Origin: Kiritimatiellia bacterium
GTDB taxonomy: Bacteria > Verrucomicrobiota > Kiritimatiellia > RFP12 > UBA1067
Direction: 5' to 3'
Length of the DNA stretch: 12,128 bases
Assembly: GCA_017411125.1 (NCBI GenBank)
Contig: JAFPNP010000265.1
Span: 1 to 12,128 of the forward strand
The notes under the pieces are model-generated. The model saw only the letters and a list, made by a program, of their open reading frames with translations, made no database searches and was not told the DNA's origin. The position numbers and the translations under genes were made by a program. Positions within the stretch are counted from its first letter, which is position 1, and each line of letters begins with the position of its first letter. Positions 1 to 6,192 of the stretch are shown here, one piece after another.

Positions 1-465
1 AAATGGGCGCAAGAACATGGAATGACGCTGGAGGAGGCAATTAAAAAGCACAAGGAGTGGAATGTAGTCTCTGGAACATCAGGTCCAAGGAGATTGTTAA
101 ATCTAGATAATAGGCCCTCCGGTGCGCTGGCACGTCCCCCCAGACCTAGTTTGTTGCGTCGCGGTGGCTTTGGGGCGCGGCGGGGCCAGGTCCCGGTATC
201 TCCGGCAGTAAGTGGATTGGAACTTGCTCGTACGCGACGAGAAAGGATGCACGAGCAGTACGAGGCCGACGAAAAACAAAGACGAATGGCAGCTGAACAG
301 GCGCGGAGGGATCGCGAGGCGGTGCAAAAGGCGGCAGAACAGGCGGCGGAGGAACGAAGAGCGCAACGCGAACAGGTGAGTGCAATACAGGAGATGTTGC
401 GCCAACAGCGCGAAGAAAAACAAGCGGAGCAGGAACGTCAGGCAAGAGAAGCCATCAAGAAATGA
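1..465 (+). CDS. Unrecognised coiled-coil protein, probably 5'-truncated by the window edge
   Basis: I do not recognise this protein. The reading frame is already open at base 1 and the first ATG is at 22. No convincing Shine-Dalgarno precedes that ATG, so the gene probably starts outside the window. The visible product has a short helical N-terminal stretch (MTLEEAIKKHKEW), then a Gly/Pro/Arg-rich, probably disordered segment (about residues 25-65 from the ATG). From about residue 70 to the end it is dominated by Glu, Arg, Gln, Lys and Ala, a strong candidate for one long charged coiled coil. There is no signal peptide or membrane segment. The early part uses AGG, AGA, CTA, TTA and ATA-type codons and is richer in A/T than the genes that follow, so it may have a different origin. 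RnfC often precedes RnfD and can have an Ala/Glu/Lys-rich tail, but no RnfC iron-sulfur cysteine motif is visible. That it is coding at all is likely but not proven. Confidence 0.5.
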   Translation, partial: KWAQEHGMTLEEAIKKHKEWNVVSGTSGPRRLLNLDNRPSGALARPPRPSLLRRGGFGARRGQVPVSPAVSGLELARTRRERMHEQYEADEKQRRMAAEQARRDREAVQKAAEQAAEERRAQREQVSAIQEMLRQQREEKQAEQERQAREAIKK

Positions 466-471
466 CCAAGG

Positions 472-500
472 TTGAGATAGCAGAACGGATCGCCTAGAAC
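472..500 (+). promoter_or_regulatory. Candidate promoter for the rnfDG pair
   Basis: TTGAGA (472-477) lies exactly 17 bp before TAGAAC (495-500). The -35 box matches the sigma-70 consensus at five of six bases and the -10 box at four of six. It sits in the 116-bp gap between the coiled-coil ORF and rnfD, which otherwise shows no structure I can name. Unlike the other promoters in this window, it lacks a TG extension before the -10 box, so it is the weakest call of the set. Confidence 0.3.
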
Positions 501-581
501 AGGGTAGCCGAATGCAGTTCAAGCGCGGGTCGATTGGCATTGCAGAATCGAAAACCAAGAGAAAAAGAAGAAAAGAAAACA

Positions 582-1568
582 ATGAAGCCAAAGGAACCAT
601 CTGAACGGTACATCCTGAGTTCGTCGCCGCACGCGCACGCGGCGGTGTCCACGAGCCGGATAATGCTGGACGTAATCATAGCCTTGCTGCCGGCGCTGTG
701 CTGCGGCGTGTACTTTTTCGGTCTGCGCGCGCTGCTCCTCGCGGGCACATGCATTGCATCTTGCCTCGTCACCGAGGGATTGTGCCGCCTGGCCATGAAG
801 CGCGACAACACGCTCGGCGACCTCTCCGCCGTCGTCACCGGTCTGCTGCTCGCGCTCAACCTGCCGCCCGATCTGCCGATCTGGATGGCCGCGCTCGGCG
901 GCGCGTTCGCGACCGGCGTCTGCAAGCAGGTGTTCGGCGGCCTTGGATACAATCCCTTCAACCCAGCACTCGCCGCGCGCGCGTTCTTGCTCATTTCCTT
1001 CACAGGGCCGATGACGACGTGGACGAAATCCGCATGGACGCTCAGCGCCGGTAACCCGGAGGCCGTCACCACGGCGACGCCGCTTGCTCTCATCAAGAAG
1101 GGAGCGGATGGTTTCGACTGGTCGCAGGCTGCCTTGATAAAAGACCTCTTTGTCGGCAACGTGAACGGATGCATCGGCGAGGTTTCCGCGCTCGCGCTGC
1201 TCGTCGGCGCCGCGTATCTGCTCGTGCGCAAGGTCATAACGTGGCACATACCGGTTTCGTTCCTCGCGACTGTGTTCCTTTTTGCGATGTTCAAGGGCGG
1301 CGTGCCGCCGCTCGTACACGTTCTTTCCGGCGGCTGCGTGCTGGGCGCGTGCTTCATGGCTACGGACTATGTGACTTCGCCGATCACGGCGAAAGGCAAG
1401 CTCGTGTTCGGATGCGGATGCGGCTTGATAACTATGCTCATACGCACTGCGCCGACTGGCGCCTATCCGGAAGGCGTCTCGTTCTCCATCCTTGTAATGA
1501 ATGCGCTTACGCCGCTGATCAACAGGTTTACGCAGCCCAAGCCATTCGGGAAGGTGGTGAAGAAATGA
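582..1568 (+). CDS. rnfD: Electron transport complex subunit RnfD
   Basis: RnfD is the NqrB-like membrane subunit of the Rnf complex. Rnf moves electrons between reduced ferredoxin and NAD+ while pumping Na+ or H+ across the inner membrane, and RnfD carries a covalent FMN. The 328-residue product has several hydrophobic segments. It also has the family hallmark GLGYNPFNPALAARAFLL (about residues 120-137), and TTATPLALIK at 163-172 fits the flavinylation site, with Thr166 the likely FMN attachment residue. The usual site is S/T-G-A-T; here the Gly is replaced by Thr. I chose the ATG at 582 because homology-like sequence begins there and a weak purine-rich ribosome site (AAGAAG) precedes it; an in-frame TTG at 534 is unlikely. 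The stop codon overlaps the rnfG start (ATGA), implying translational coupling. Length fits RnfD rather than the longer NqrB. Confidence 0.92.
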   Translation: MKPKEPSERYILSSSPHAHAAVSTSRIMLDVIIALLPALCCGVYFFGLRALLLAGTCIASCLVTEGLCRLAMKRDNTLGDLSAVVTGLLLALNLPPDLPIWMAALGGAFATGVCKQVFGGLGYNPFNPALAARAFLLISFTGPMTTWTKSAWTLSAGNPEAVTTATPLALIKKGADGFDWSQAALIKDLFVGNVNGCIGEVSALALLVGAAYLLVRKVITWHIPVSFLATVFLFAMFKGGVPPLVHVLSGGCVLGACFMATDYVTSPITAKGKLVFGCGCGLITMLIRTAPTGAYPEGVSFSILVMNALTPLINRFTQPKPFGKVVKK

Positions 1569-2521
1569 AAAAGACCATGCAGCTAGTCCTGTCGCTGACG
1601 GTGATATCGGCCGTCTGCGCCGCCGTTCTTGCCGTAGTCAATTCCGTCACGAAAGAGCGAATCGCGAATATAGCGACGCTCAAGGCCAATGCCGCCGCGC
1701 GCGCCGTGCTGTCCGCTTCCGTCAAGGCCATCGTTCCGCGCAACGATCCCGCCGACGAATCGCTCACGGCGTTCATCGGCTACGCGGACGACGCGAAAAT
1801 GAAAATCGCCGGCTATGCCGTGCCCGGCCTGACTTCCAAGGGTTACGGCGGAAACATCCGTCTCATGGTCGGTCTCAATCCGGACCGCACGGTGATTTCC
1901 TACCAGACGCTTGCCGCGGGCGAGACGCCGGGTCTCGGCTCCAATCTCTCGCTGCCCTCGTTCATCGCCCGCTTCAAGGGACAGTCCGCCGCGACCGTTG
2001 CCGTGACCAAGGACGGCGGCAAGATCGAGGCGCTCACTTCGGCCACGATCACCTCCCGGGCCGTCTGCGACGCGATCGCGGACGCCGCCCGGCGCATCGA
2101 CCGCATAGAAGGCAAGACGTCTGCGGCTTCGTCTGCCGCTGCGCCAAAGGCGAATCCCGAAGGCAAGATGCTCTTCGATCCGGCCAAGTCCGAAGAGGCG
2201 CTGAAAGTTCTGCCCAAGGGAACGGTTTCCGCTGTCGCCCTTTCCGGCGGCAAGGGGCGGTTTCCAGTATTCGAAGGCAAGGACGCCGCCGGAAAGACGA
2301 CCGGCTACGCCGCAGTCGGGACTGGCAAGGCCACTGGGCCGCACGGTGAACTCGTGATACTGTATCAGTTTGGATTCACCGCAAGGCGCACGCCGTTTTT
2401 CAATCCGCCTCCGCGCATGGCAAACCAGTCGGCCGTAGAGATGACGGACATGGAAAACGCCCAGCGCTCGGCCTACAACGCGGCCATGCAAGACGCCATG
2501 GCGCAGCTTCGCGGCAATTGA
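1565..2521 (+). CDS. rnfG: Electron transport complex subunit RnfG with extra C-terminal domain
   Basis: RnfG is the periplasm-facing flavoprotein of the Rnf complex, anchored by one N-terminal helix and bearing a covalent FMN attached by ApbE-type flavin transferase. The ATG at 1565 overlaps the rnfD stop. Residues 4-26 form the membrane anchor and about 40-180 form an FMN_bind domain containing SKGYGGNIRLMVGL and ETPGLGSNL. TSAT (158-161) sits at the flavinylation site with Thr161 the likely acceptor; the usual Gly is Ser here. At 318 residues it is longer than the roughly 200 typical of the family. After an Ala/Pro/Lys linker (183-200), residues about 208-300 resemble the first half of an FMN_bind domain again (FEGKDAAGKTTGYA, then a Gly-rich turn and hydrophobic strand) but lack a flavinylation motif. 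rnfE, rnfA and rnfB, which usually follow, are absent; a convergent gene begins 7 bp later. Confidence 0.88.
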   Translation: MKKTMQLVLSLTVISAVCAAVLAVVNSVTKERIANIATLKANAAARAVLSASVKAIVPRNDPADESLTAFIGYADDAKMKIAGYAVPGLTSKGYGGNIRLMVGLNPDRTVISYQTLAAGETPGLGSNLSLPSFIARFKGQSAATVAVTKDGGKIEALTSATITSRAVCDAIADAARRIDRIEGKTSAASSAAAPKANPEGKMLFDPAKSEEALKVLPKGTVSAVALSGGKGRFPVFEGKDAAGKTTGYAAVGTGKATGPHGELVILYQFGFTARRTPFFNPPPRMANQSAVEMTDMENAQRSAYNAAMQDAMAQLRGN

Positions 2522-2528
2522 CGGAAGG

Positions 2529-3173
2529 CTATCGATTGAACACGGCGGTTGCCGCAGCCAGGTCCGGGAATACGGTGCAGATCGCGGCGATTTCGTCCGT
2601 CGGCTGAAGCTGGTCTGGAATCAGCACCGCGGCGCATCCGGCGGCGGCTGCGCCGCGAATGCCGCTGAACGCGTCCTCGAACACGACGCATTCGGCGGGC
2701 GGGACGCCGAGTTTCGAGGCTGCCAGCAGGAATATGTCGGGTGCGGGCTTGCAGTTCGCGACTTCTTCCGCCGTGGCCACGGCGTCGAAGAATTCCGCCA
2801 CTCCGGCGGATCTTATGTTGTGTTGCACGATGTGCATTGCGGAACTGGAGGCGATGGCTGTTTTGATGCCGTTCGCGCGGCAGAATTCCAGCATCGTCGA
2901 CAGGCCGGGCTTCGGTTCCGGCGTCGATGCCAGCTGTGCGCTGCGGGCCAGCCGGACTGCCGTTTCGCAGTATTCGGTAACGTCCAGTTCGGGATACGCT
3001 TCGGAGACGATTTCCGCGATGTCCTTGGGCGACAGCCCGCAAAAGCGTTTCGGGAACTCCTTCGGTATTTCTACGCCTTGCAGCCGACCGGCCTCTATCC
3101 ACGATGCCTGATATGTCTTCTCCGTGTCGAAGAGAAGTCCGTCCTGGTCGAATATGGCAGCTTTGTATTTCAT
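2529..3173 (-). CDS. HAD-superfamily hydrolase, subfamily IA (phosphatase/phosphomutase-like)
   Basis: This is a cytoplasmic haloacid dehalogenase-type enzyme, probably a sugar-phosphate phosphatase or beta-phosphoglucomutase relative. All four HAD motifs are visible in the 214-residue product: motif I FDQDGLLFDTE with nucleophile Asp9 and acid/base Asp11; motif II Ser at about 109-110 (AIASSS); motif III Lys142 (NCKPAPDIF); and motif IV Glu166-Asp167 (VVFEDAFSGIRGA). A helical cap domain (about residues 16-85) lies between motifs I and II, as in subfamily IA. The substrate cannot be read from sequence. The start at 3173 gives the first motif at the usual distance; the longer in-frame ORF runs into the tRNA-Leu gene and was discarded. 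No Shine-Dalgarno is seen, and a TATACT box lies only 10 bp upstream, so the mRNA may be nearly leaderless. It converges with rnfG, the stops 7 bp apart. Confidence 0.9.
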   Translation of the reverse strand: MKYKAAIFDQDGLLFDTEKTYQASWIEAGRLQGVEIPKEFPKRFCGLSPKDIAEIVSEAYPELDVTEYCETAVRLARSAQLASTPEPKPGLSTMLEFCRANGIKTAIASSSAMHIVQHNIRSAGVAEFFDAVATAEEVANCKPAPDIFLLAASKLGVPPAECVVFEDAFSGIRGAAAAGCAAVLIPDQLQPTDEIAAICTVFPDLAAATAVFNR

Positions 3174-3183
3174 CGCGGCGCAT

Positions 3184-3192
3184 AGTATACCA
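3184..3192 (-). promoter_or_regulatory. Extended -10 promoter of the HAD hydrolase gene
   Basis: On the minus strand TGG precedes TATACT (the hexamer occupies 3184-3189). No -35-like hexamer is found 16-18 bp further upstream, so recognition would depend on the TG extension. A transcript starting about 7 bp after the box would begin near 3177, only about four bases before the ATG at 3173. Confidence 0.5.
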
Positions 3193-3242
3193 TAATCCGC
3201 GGCTTCCGCGCCTTCCTGAATTGAAATTGCCGCGCAAGTGTT

Positions 3243-3271
3243 TTGCAGTCGGCGCGGAAGTGTGGTATAAT
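3243..3271 (+). promoter_or_regulatory. Sigma-70 promoter of the tRNA-Leu gene
   Basis: TTGCAG (3243-3248) and a perfect TATAAT (3266-3271) are 17 bp apart, with a TGG extension (3263-3265) before the -10 box. The predicted start near 3278 lies about six bases before the mature tRNA 5' end. Confidence 0.75.
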
Positions 3272-3283
3272 GTTTGGTGTTTC

Positions 3284-3367
3284 GGGCGCGTGGTGGAATG
3301 GCAGACACGCTGGATTTAGGTTCCAGTTCCGCAAGGAGTGGGGGTTCAAGTCCCCCCGCGCCCACCA
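3284..3367 (+). tRNA. tRNA-Leu(UAG), CCA encoded
   Basis: The sequence folds as a class II tRNA. The acceptor stem is GGGCGCG (3284-3290) with CGCGCCC (3357-3363), discriminator A at 3364 and a genomic CCA at 3365-3367. The anticodon stem is CTGGA (3310-3314) with TCCAG (3322-3326), and the seven-base loop places anticodon TAG at 3317-3319, reading CUA and related Leu codons. The long variable arm is TCC-GCAA-GGA, as expected for Leu, and the T arm has a GGGGG stem and a TTCAAGT loop. Its own strong promoter lies just upstream. No clear terminator follows in the 69 bp before the opposing tRNA-Gln. Confidence 0.96.
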
Positions 3368-3436
3368 GACGAGGCTCGAAGGGCTGCATGGATGCATGCA
3401 ACGTTCGTGGAATTGGCTGGATTATTTCAATTGGAA

Positions 3437-3510
3437 TGGTTGCCTCATAAGGACTCGAACCTTAACAAGCAGATTCAGAATCTGCGGTGCTACCATTACA
3501 CCATGAGGCA
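3437..3510 (-). tRNA. tRNA-Gln(CUG), CCA encoded
   Basis: On the minus strand the acceptor stem TGCCTCA (3510-3504) pairs with TGAGGCA (3447-3441), followed by discriminator A (3440) and a genomic CCA (3439-3437). The anticodon stem GCAGA/TCTGC encloses loop TTCTGAA with anticodon CTG, reading CAG (Gln). The D loop contains TAATGGTAG and the T arm is TAAGG-TTCGAGT-CCTTA. The 74-base length fits a class I tRNA. It is convergent with tRNA-Leu and lies 69 bp from it. Confidence 0.95.
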
Positions 3511-3532
3511 ATAGCGGTCGAAAACGAGGAGA

Positions 3533-3561
3533 AGTATATCAAAATATGTGCGGAGACGCAA
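3533..3561 (-). promoter_or_regulatory. Promoter of the tRNA-Gln gene
   Basis: On the minus strand TTGCGT (3561-3556) and TATACT (3538-3533) are 17 bp apart, with TGA directly before the -10 box. Transcription would begin near 3526, about 16 bases before the mature 5' end. It is back to back with the kinase operon promoter at 3601-3629. Confidence 0.6.
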
Positions 3562-3600
3562 GCACTCTTTTGAAAATTTCTCTGCTGCCTGTTATGGGTT

Positions 3601-3629
3601 TTGCAAATCCGGCGATTTTGTGATATGAT
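3601..3629 (+). promoter_or_regulatory. Promoter of the kinase-symporter-cupin operon
   Basis: TTGCAA (3601-3606) and TATGAT (3624-3629) are 17 bp apart with a TGA extension (3621-3623). The predicted start near 3636 leaves a leader of about 40 bases containing AAGGAA (3660-3665), 10 bases before the kinase ATG at 3676. Unlike the HAD and HzsA-like genes, this one has an ordinary leader. Confidence 0.65.
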
Positions 3630-3675
3630 ATACGCGACCTTTCGAAAGTTCAGGATATGAAGGAATCACGGAACG

Positions 3676-6192
3676 ATGTCCGACAATGAAGAACCAATGA
3701 TACAGACGCCCGCCGACTTCGGGCATTTCCTGCTCGAAAAAGAGCTGGGGCATGGCGGCATGGGCGGCGTGTACCTTGCCCATGACAAGATGCTTGACCG
3801 CAAGGTTGGTATCAAGGTGATGCTTAAAAGTCTTGGCGAAGATCCGACGTTCGTCGAGAGGTTCCAGCGCGAGGCGCAGGCCGCAGCGCGCCTCAACCAC
3901 CCCAACATCGCGCAGATCTATTCCTTCGGACAAGAGCAGGGCATGCCTTACATCGCGATGGAGCTTGTCTCTGGGGGCTCCTTGGATAAGGAGATGGAGC
4001 GCAATCCCGGCACTATGGACGTGGTGCGCGTGATGCGAATAGGGCAGCAGGTGGCTGACGCGCTCGCTACCGCAGCGGAAAGCGGGCTGGTCCACGGCGA
4101 CGTAAAGCCGGAAAACGTATTGTTCGACAACGACGGGAACGCAAAGCTCGTCGACTTCGGTCTTGCTGCTATGCAAGGCGATTCGAACGAGATATGGGGC
4201 ACTCCGTACTACATATCGCCCGAAAAGGTACGCCGCCAGAAAATCGACTTCCGGGCAGACATGTATTCACTCGGCGGCACGCTCTATCACGTGCTTACCG
4301 GCGTTCCGCCTTTTGATGGGGCTGATCCTACTGCCGTAGTCAAGGCGCGATTCGAAGGTGCGCCGAAAAAGCCGAGCGAAATCCGCCCGGACATTCCGCC
4401 CGAAGTGGACGACATCATCATGCGCATGCTCGAACTTGAGCCCGCGATGCGCCATCCCACGTACCAGTCTCTGCTCGGCGACTTCAAACGATTTCTGTCC
4501 AAGGCCGGACCGGCGAAATCAATCAAGACGGGCGGTCCGAAATTGAAATTCAAAGGTGTGAGGCCCAAATTGCAGCCGATGCCGGCGGCAGGTACAGACG
4601 CCCCCGCTGACGGCGCACCGGTAGAATTGCCGGTGGATGGAGTGGCGGCCGAAGCCGAAGAAGGAAAGAAACGCCTCGGCATCGGTGCCATGGTTGGCCT
4701 TGTGGTAGGCGGCGTCGTGCTGCTTGTCCTGCTCGTGGCCGGTGGCCTCGTCTGGTACGTTCACAGCACCAAAGAGAACGAAGCCAAGCGGGAGCTCGCC
4801 ATGCTCGTCGGCAAACAAGATGAGGCCCGTGCCTCCATTGCGAAGACGGTGGGTTTGATAAAGGAGAAATACGAAGATTTCAACCGCAAGGTGCGGGAAA
4901 ACGAGAAGGTCGTCAAGCAGGCGGCGATTGACGTGATGAAGGTGTTGCCCGACGACATGAAGGAGGAAGGCAAGACCGTGCTTGCGCCCATTCCTTCCGA
5001 CGCAATCGCAAAGGCTGTCGCCTACACGAACAAACTGCTTTCCGCAAAATCAGAAGCCGCACCCAAGAAGCCAGAAGACAAGCCCGCTGCGACAAACATC
5101 GTCGTCAAGACAACTGCCAAGGCGGCGGACAAGGCGGCGGGTGGTTCCGCAAAATCTTCAAGCAAAACTCCTGCGCCGACGCTCCCGCTGGCCGTGAGAA
5201 ACTATGAGAAGTTGTGGGGCGATCTGTGTGAGTGCCAGGCTGCGGACATAAAGCTTCATGGCCGTATGATGGAAATCCTGAACGCTGCCGAAAAGGCCAA
5301 TGGCATGATCGAGAAGGATCAGGCTACCACCGAAGCGCTCGGGGTTCTGAACAACGACCTTACGGACATGTACAACAAGCTCAATGGCGAGAAGTGGCTC
5401 ACGTCCGCCATGCGAAAAGCGCGCGACATGGCCCGACGCGCCCGGTCTTTCTCCGAGGAGGCCATTGCGAAAATCAAGCATACCGTCGAGAAACGAGAAC
5501 GCGTGGCGGAGCAAAAGCGCAAGGCGGAAGAAAAGGCCGCTGCCGAAGCCGCTGCCGAGGAGGCGCGGAAACAGACGGAGGAAGCAGAGCTGAAGAAGGT
5601 CGAGAGCGAATCTGAGTCGCTCATGCGCGACATCAAGCGACTTGAATGGGATAGGTGCAAAAAGCAGCTCTCGCGCCTCGGCGACTCCTTGACCACCGAC
5701 AAGGGCAAGGATGCCGTGGCGTCTTGGCTGCGCAAGATCGAATGCATGGAAGGCATGCAGAAGCACTTCGCAAAACACAGCAAGGGTCTTAAGTTCCGGT
5801 CTCGCCCCGCAACGGTCACGAAGTCCGACGAAAAGGCGATCACGCTCCAGAAGCACAGAGTCGTCCGCGGCAGGATCGAGACAGGCCGGGAGACCCGCGT
5901 GGAATGGCCTCGCTTCTACGCCCTCAAGGAGAAGGAATACCTCTTCTACATGAACGAGATGATCAACAGGCTTGTCGTGAACGGCCGCGAGAGCACGCAC
6001 GTCAGCCCTCTCGAGTGGAGCAACCACATGCTCGGCGCGGCGCTTACGCTGCACTATTTCTACAGCGAGGAAAAGGGTGTAGACAAGTTCATACCTGTAC
6101 TTGTGAAGCGCGCCGTGAAAGACTTCGAGCCATGCCGCGCAAAGGCGGCCGAGTGGTTCCCTGAAATCAAACTGGAGGAGACAGAACAATGA
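3676..6192 (+). CDS. Transmembrane Hanks-type serine/threonine protein kinase
   Basis: This 838-residue kinase has a cytoplasmic catalytic domain, one membrane helix and a long C-terminal part expected outside the cytoplasm. Residues about 18-275 carry the kinase landmarks: Gly loop GHGGMG (25-30), ATP lysine Lys47, helix-C Glu66, catalytic loop HGDVKPEN (140-147; Asp142, Asn147), DFG (160-162), GTPYYISPE (175-183), Asp195 and Arg259. HGD replaces the common HRD, making it a non-RD kinase. A basic, Pro-rich linker (280-333) leads to a hydrophobic helix at about 335-362. The rest has helical and coiled-coil segments (about 365-450 and 590-660, Ala/Glu/Lys-rich), a low-complexity linker (457-503), and a more globular C-terminal region (about 700-835) I cannot assign; no PASTA or TPR repeats are evident. 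It is first in an operon and its stop overlaps the symporter start, so the symporter or its regulation is a plausible target. Confidence 0.93.
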   Translation: MSDNEEPMIQTPADFGHFLLEKELGHGGMGGVYLAHDKMLDRKVGIKVMLKSLGEDPTFVERFQREAQAAARLNHPNIAQIYSFGQEQGMPYIAMELVSGGSLDKEMERNPGTMDVVRVMRIGQQVADALATAAESGLVHGDVKPENVLFDNDGNAKLVDFGLAAMQGDSNEIWGTPYYISPEKVRRQKIDFRADMYSLGGTLYHVLTGVPPFDGADPTAVVKARFEGAPKKPSEIRPDIPPEVDDIIMRMLELEPAMRHPTYQSLLGDFKRFLSKAGPAKSIKTGGPKLKFKGVRPKLQPMPAAGTDAPADGAPVELPVDGVAAEAEEGKKRLGIGAMVGLVVGGVVLLVLLVAGGLVWYVHSTKENEAKRELAMLVGKQDEARASIAKTVGLIKEKYEDFNRKVRENEKVVKQAAIDVMKVLPDDMKEEGKTVLAPIPSDAIAKAVAYTNKLLSAKSEAAPKKPEDKPAATNIVVKTTAKAADKAAGGSAKSSSKTPAPTLPLAVRNYEKLWGDLCECQAADIKLHGRMMEILNAAEKANGMIEKDQATTEALGVLNNDLTDMYNKLNGEKWLTSAMRKARDMARRARSFSEEAIAKIKHTVEKRERVAEQKRKAEEKAAAEAAAEEARKQTEEAELKKVESESESLMRDIKRLEWDRCKKQLSRLGDSLTTDKGKDAVASWLRKIECMEGMQKHFAKHSKGLKFRSRPATVTKSDEKAITLQKHRVVRGRIETGRETRVEWPRFYALKEKEYLFYMNEMINRLVVNGRESTHVSPLEWSNHMLGAALTLHYFYSEEKGVDKFIPVLVKRAVKDFEPCRAKAAEWFPEIKLEETEQ

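Noticed and set aside
534..581. TTG start extending RnfD by 16 residues
   Set aside because: The added residues are just Lys/Glu/Arg from the purine-rich leader, and no ribosome site precedes the TTG.
1583..2491. 302-residue minus-strand ORF opposite rnfG
   Set aside because: Arg/Gly-rich antisense shadow of a well-supported RnfG.
3174..3401. In-frame upstream extension of the HAD hydrolase (76 more residues)
   Set aside because: It overlaps the tRNA-Leu gene on the opposite strand and the promoter boxes, and the HAD motif I would lie too far from the N-terminus.
3243..3506. 87-residue plus-strand ORF spanning both tRNA genes
   Set aside because: It is translated tRNA sequence; both tRNAs fold completely.
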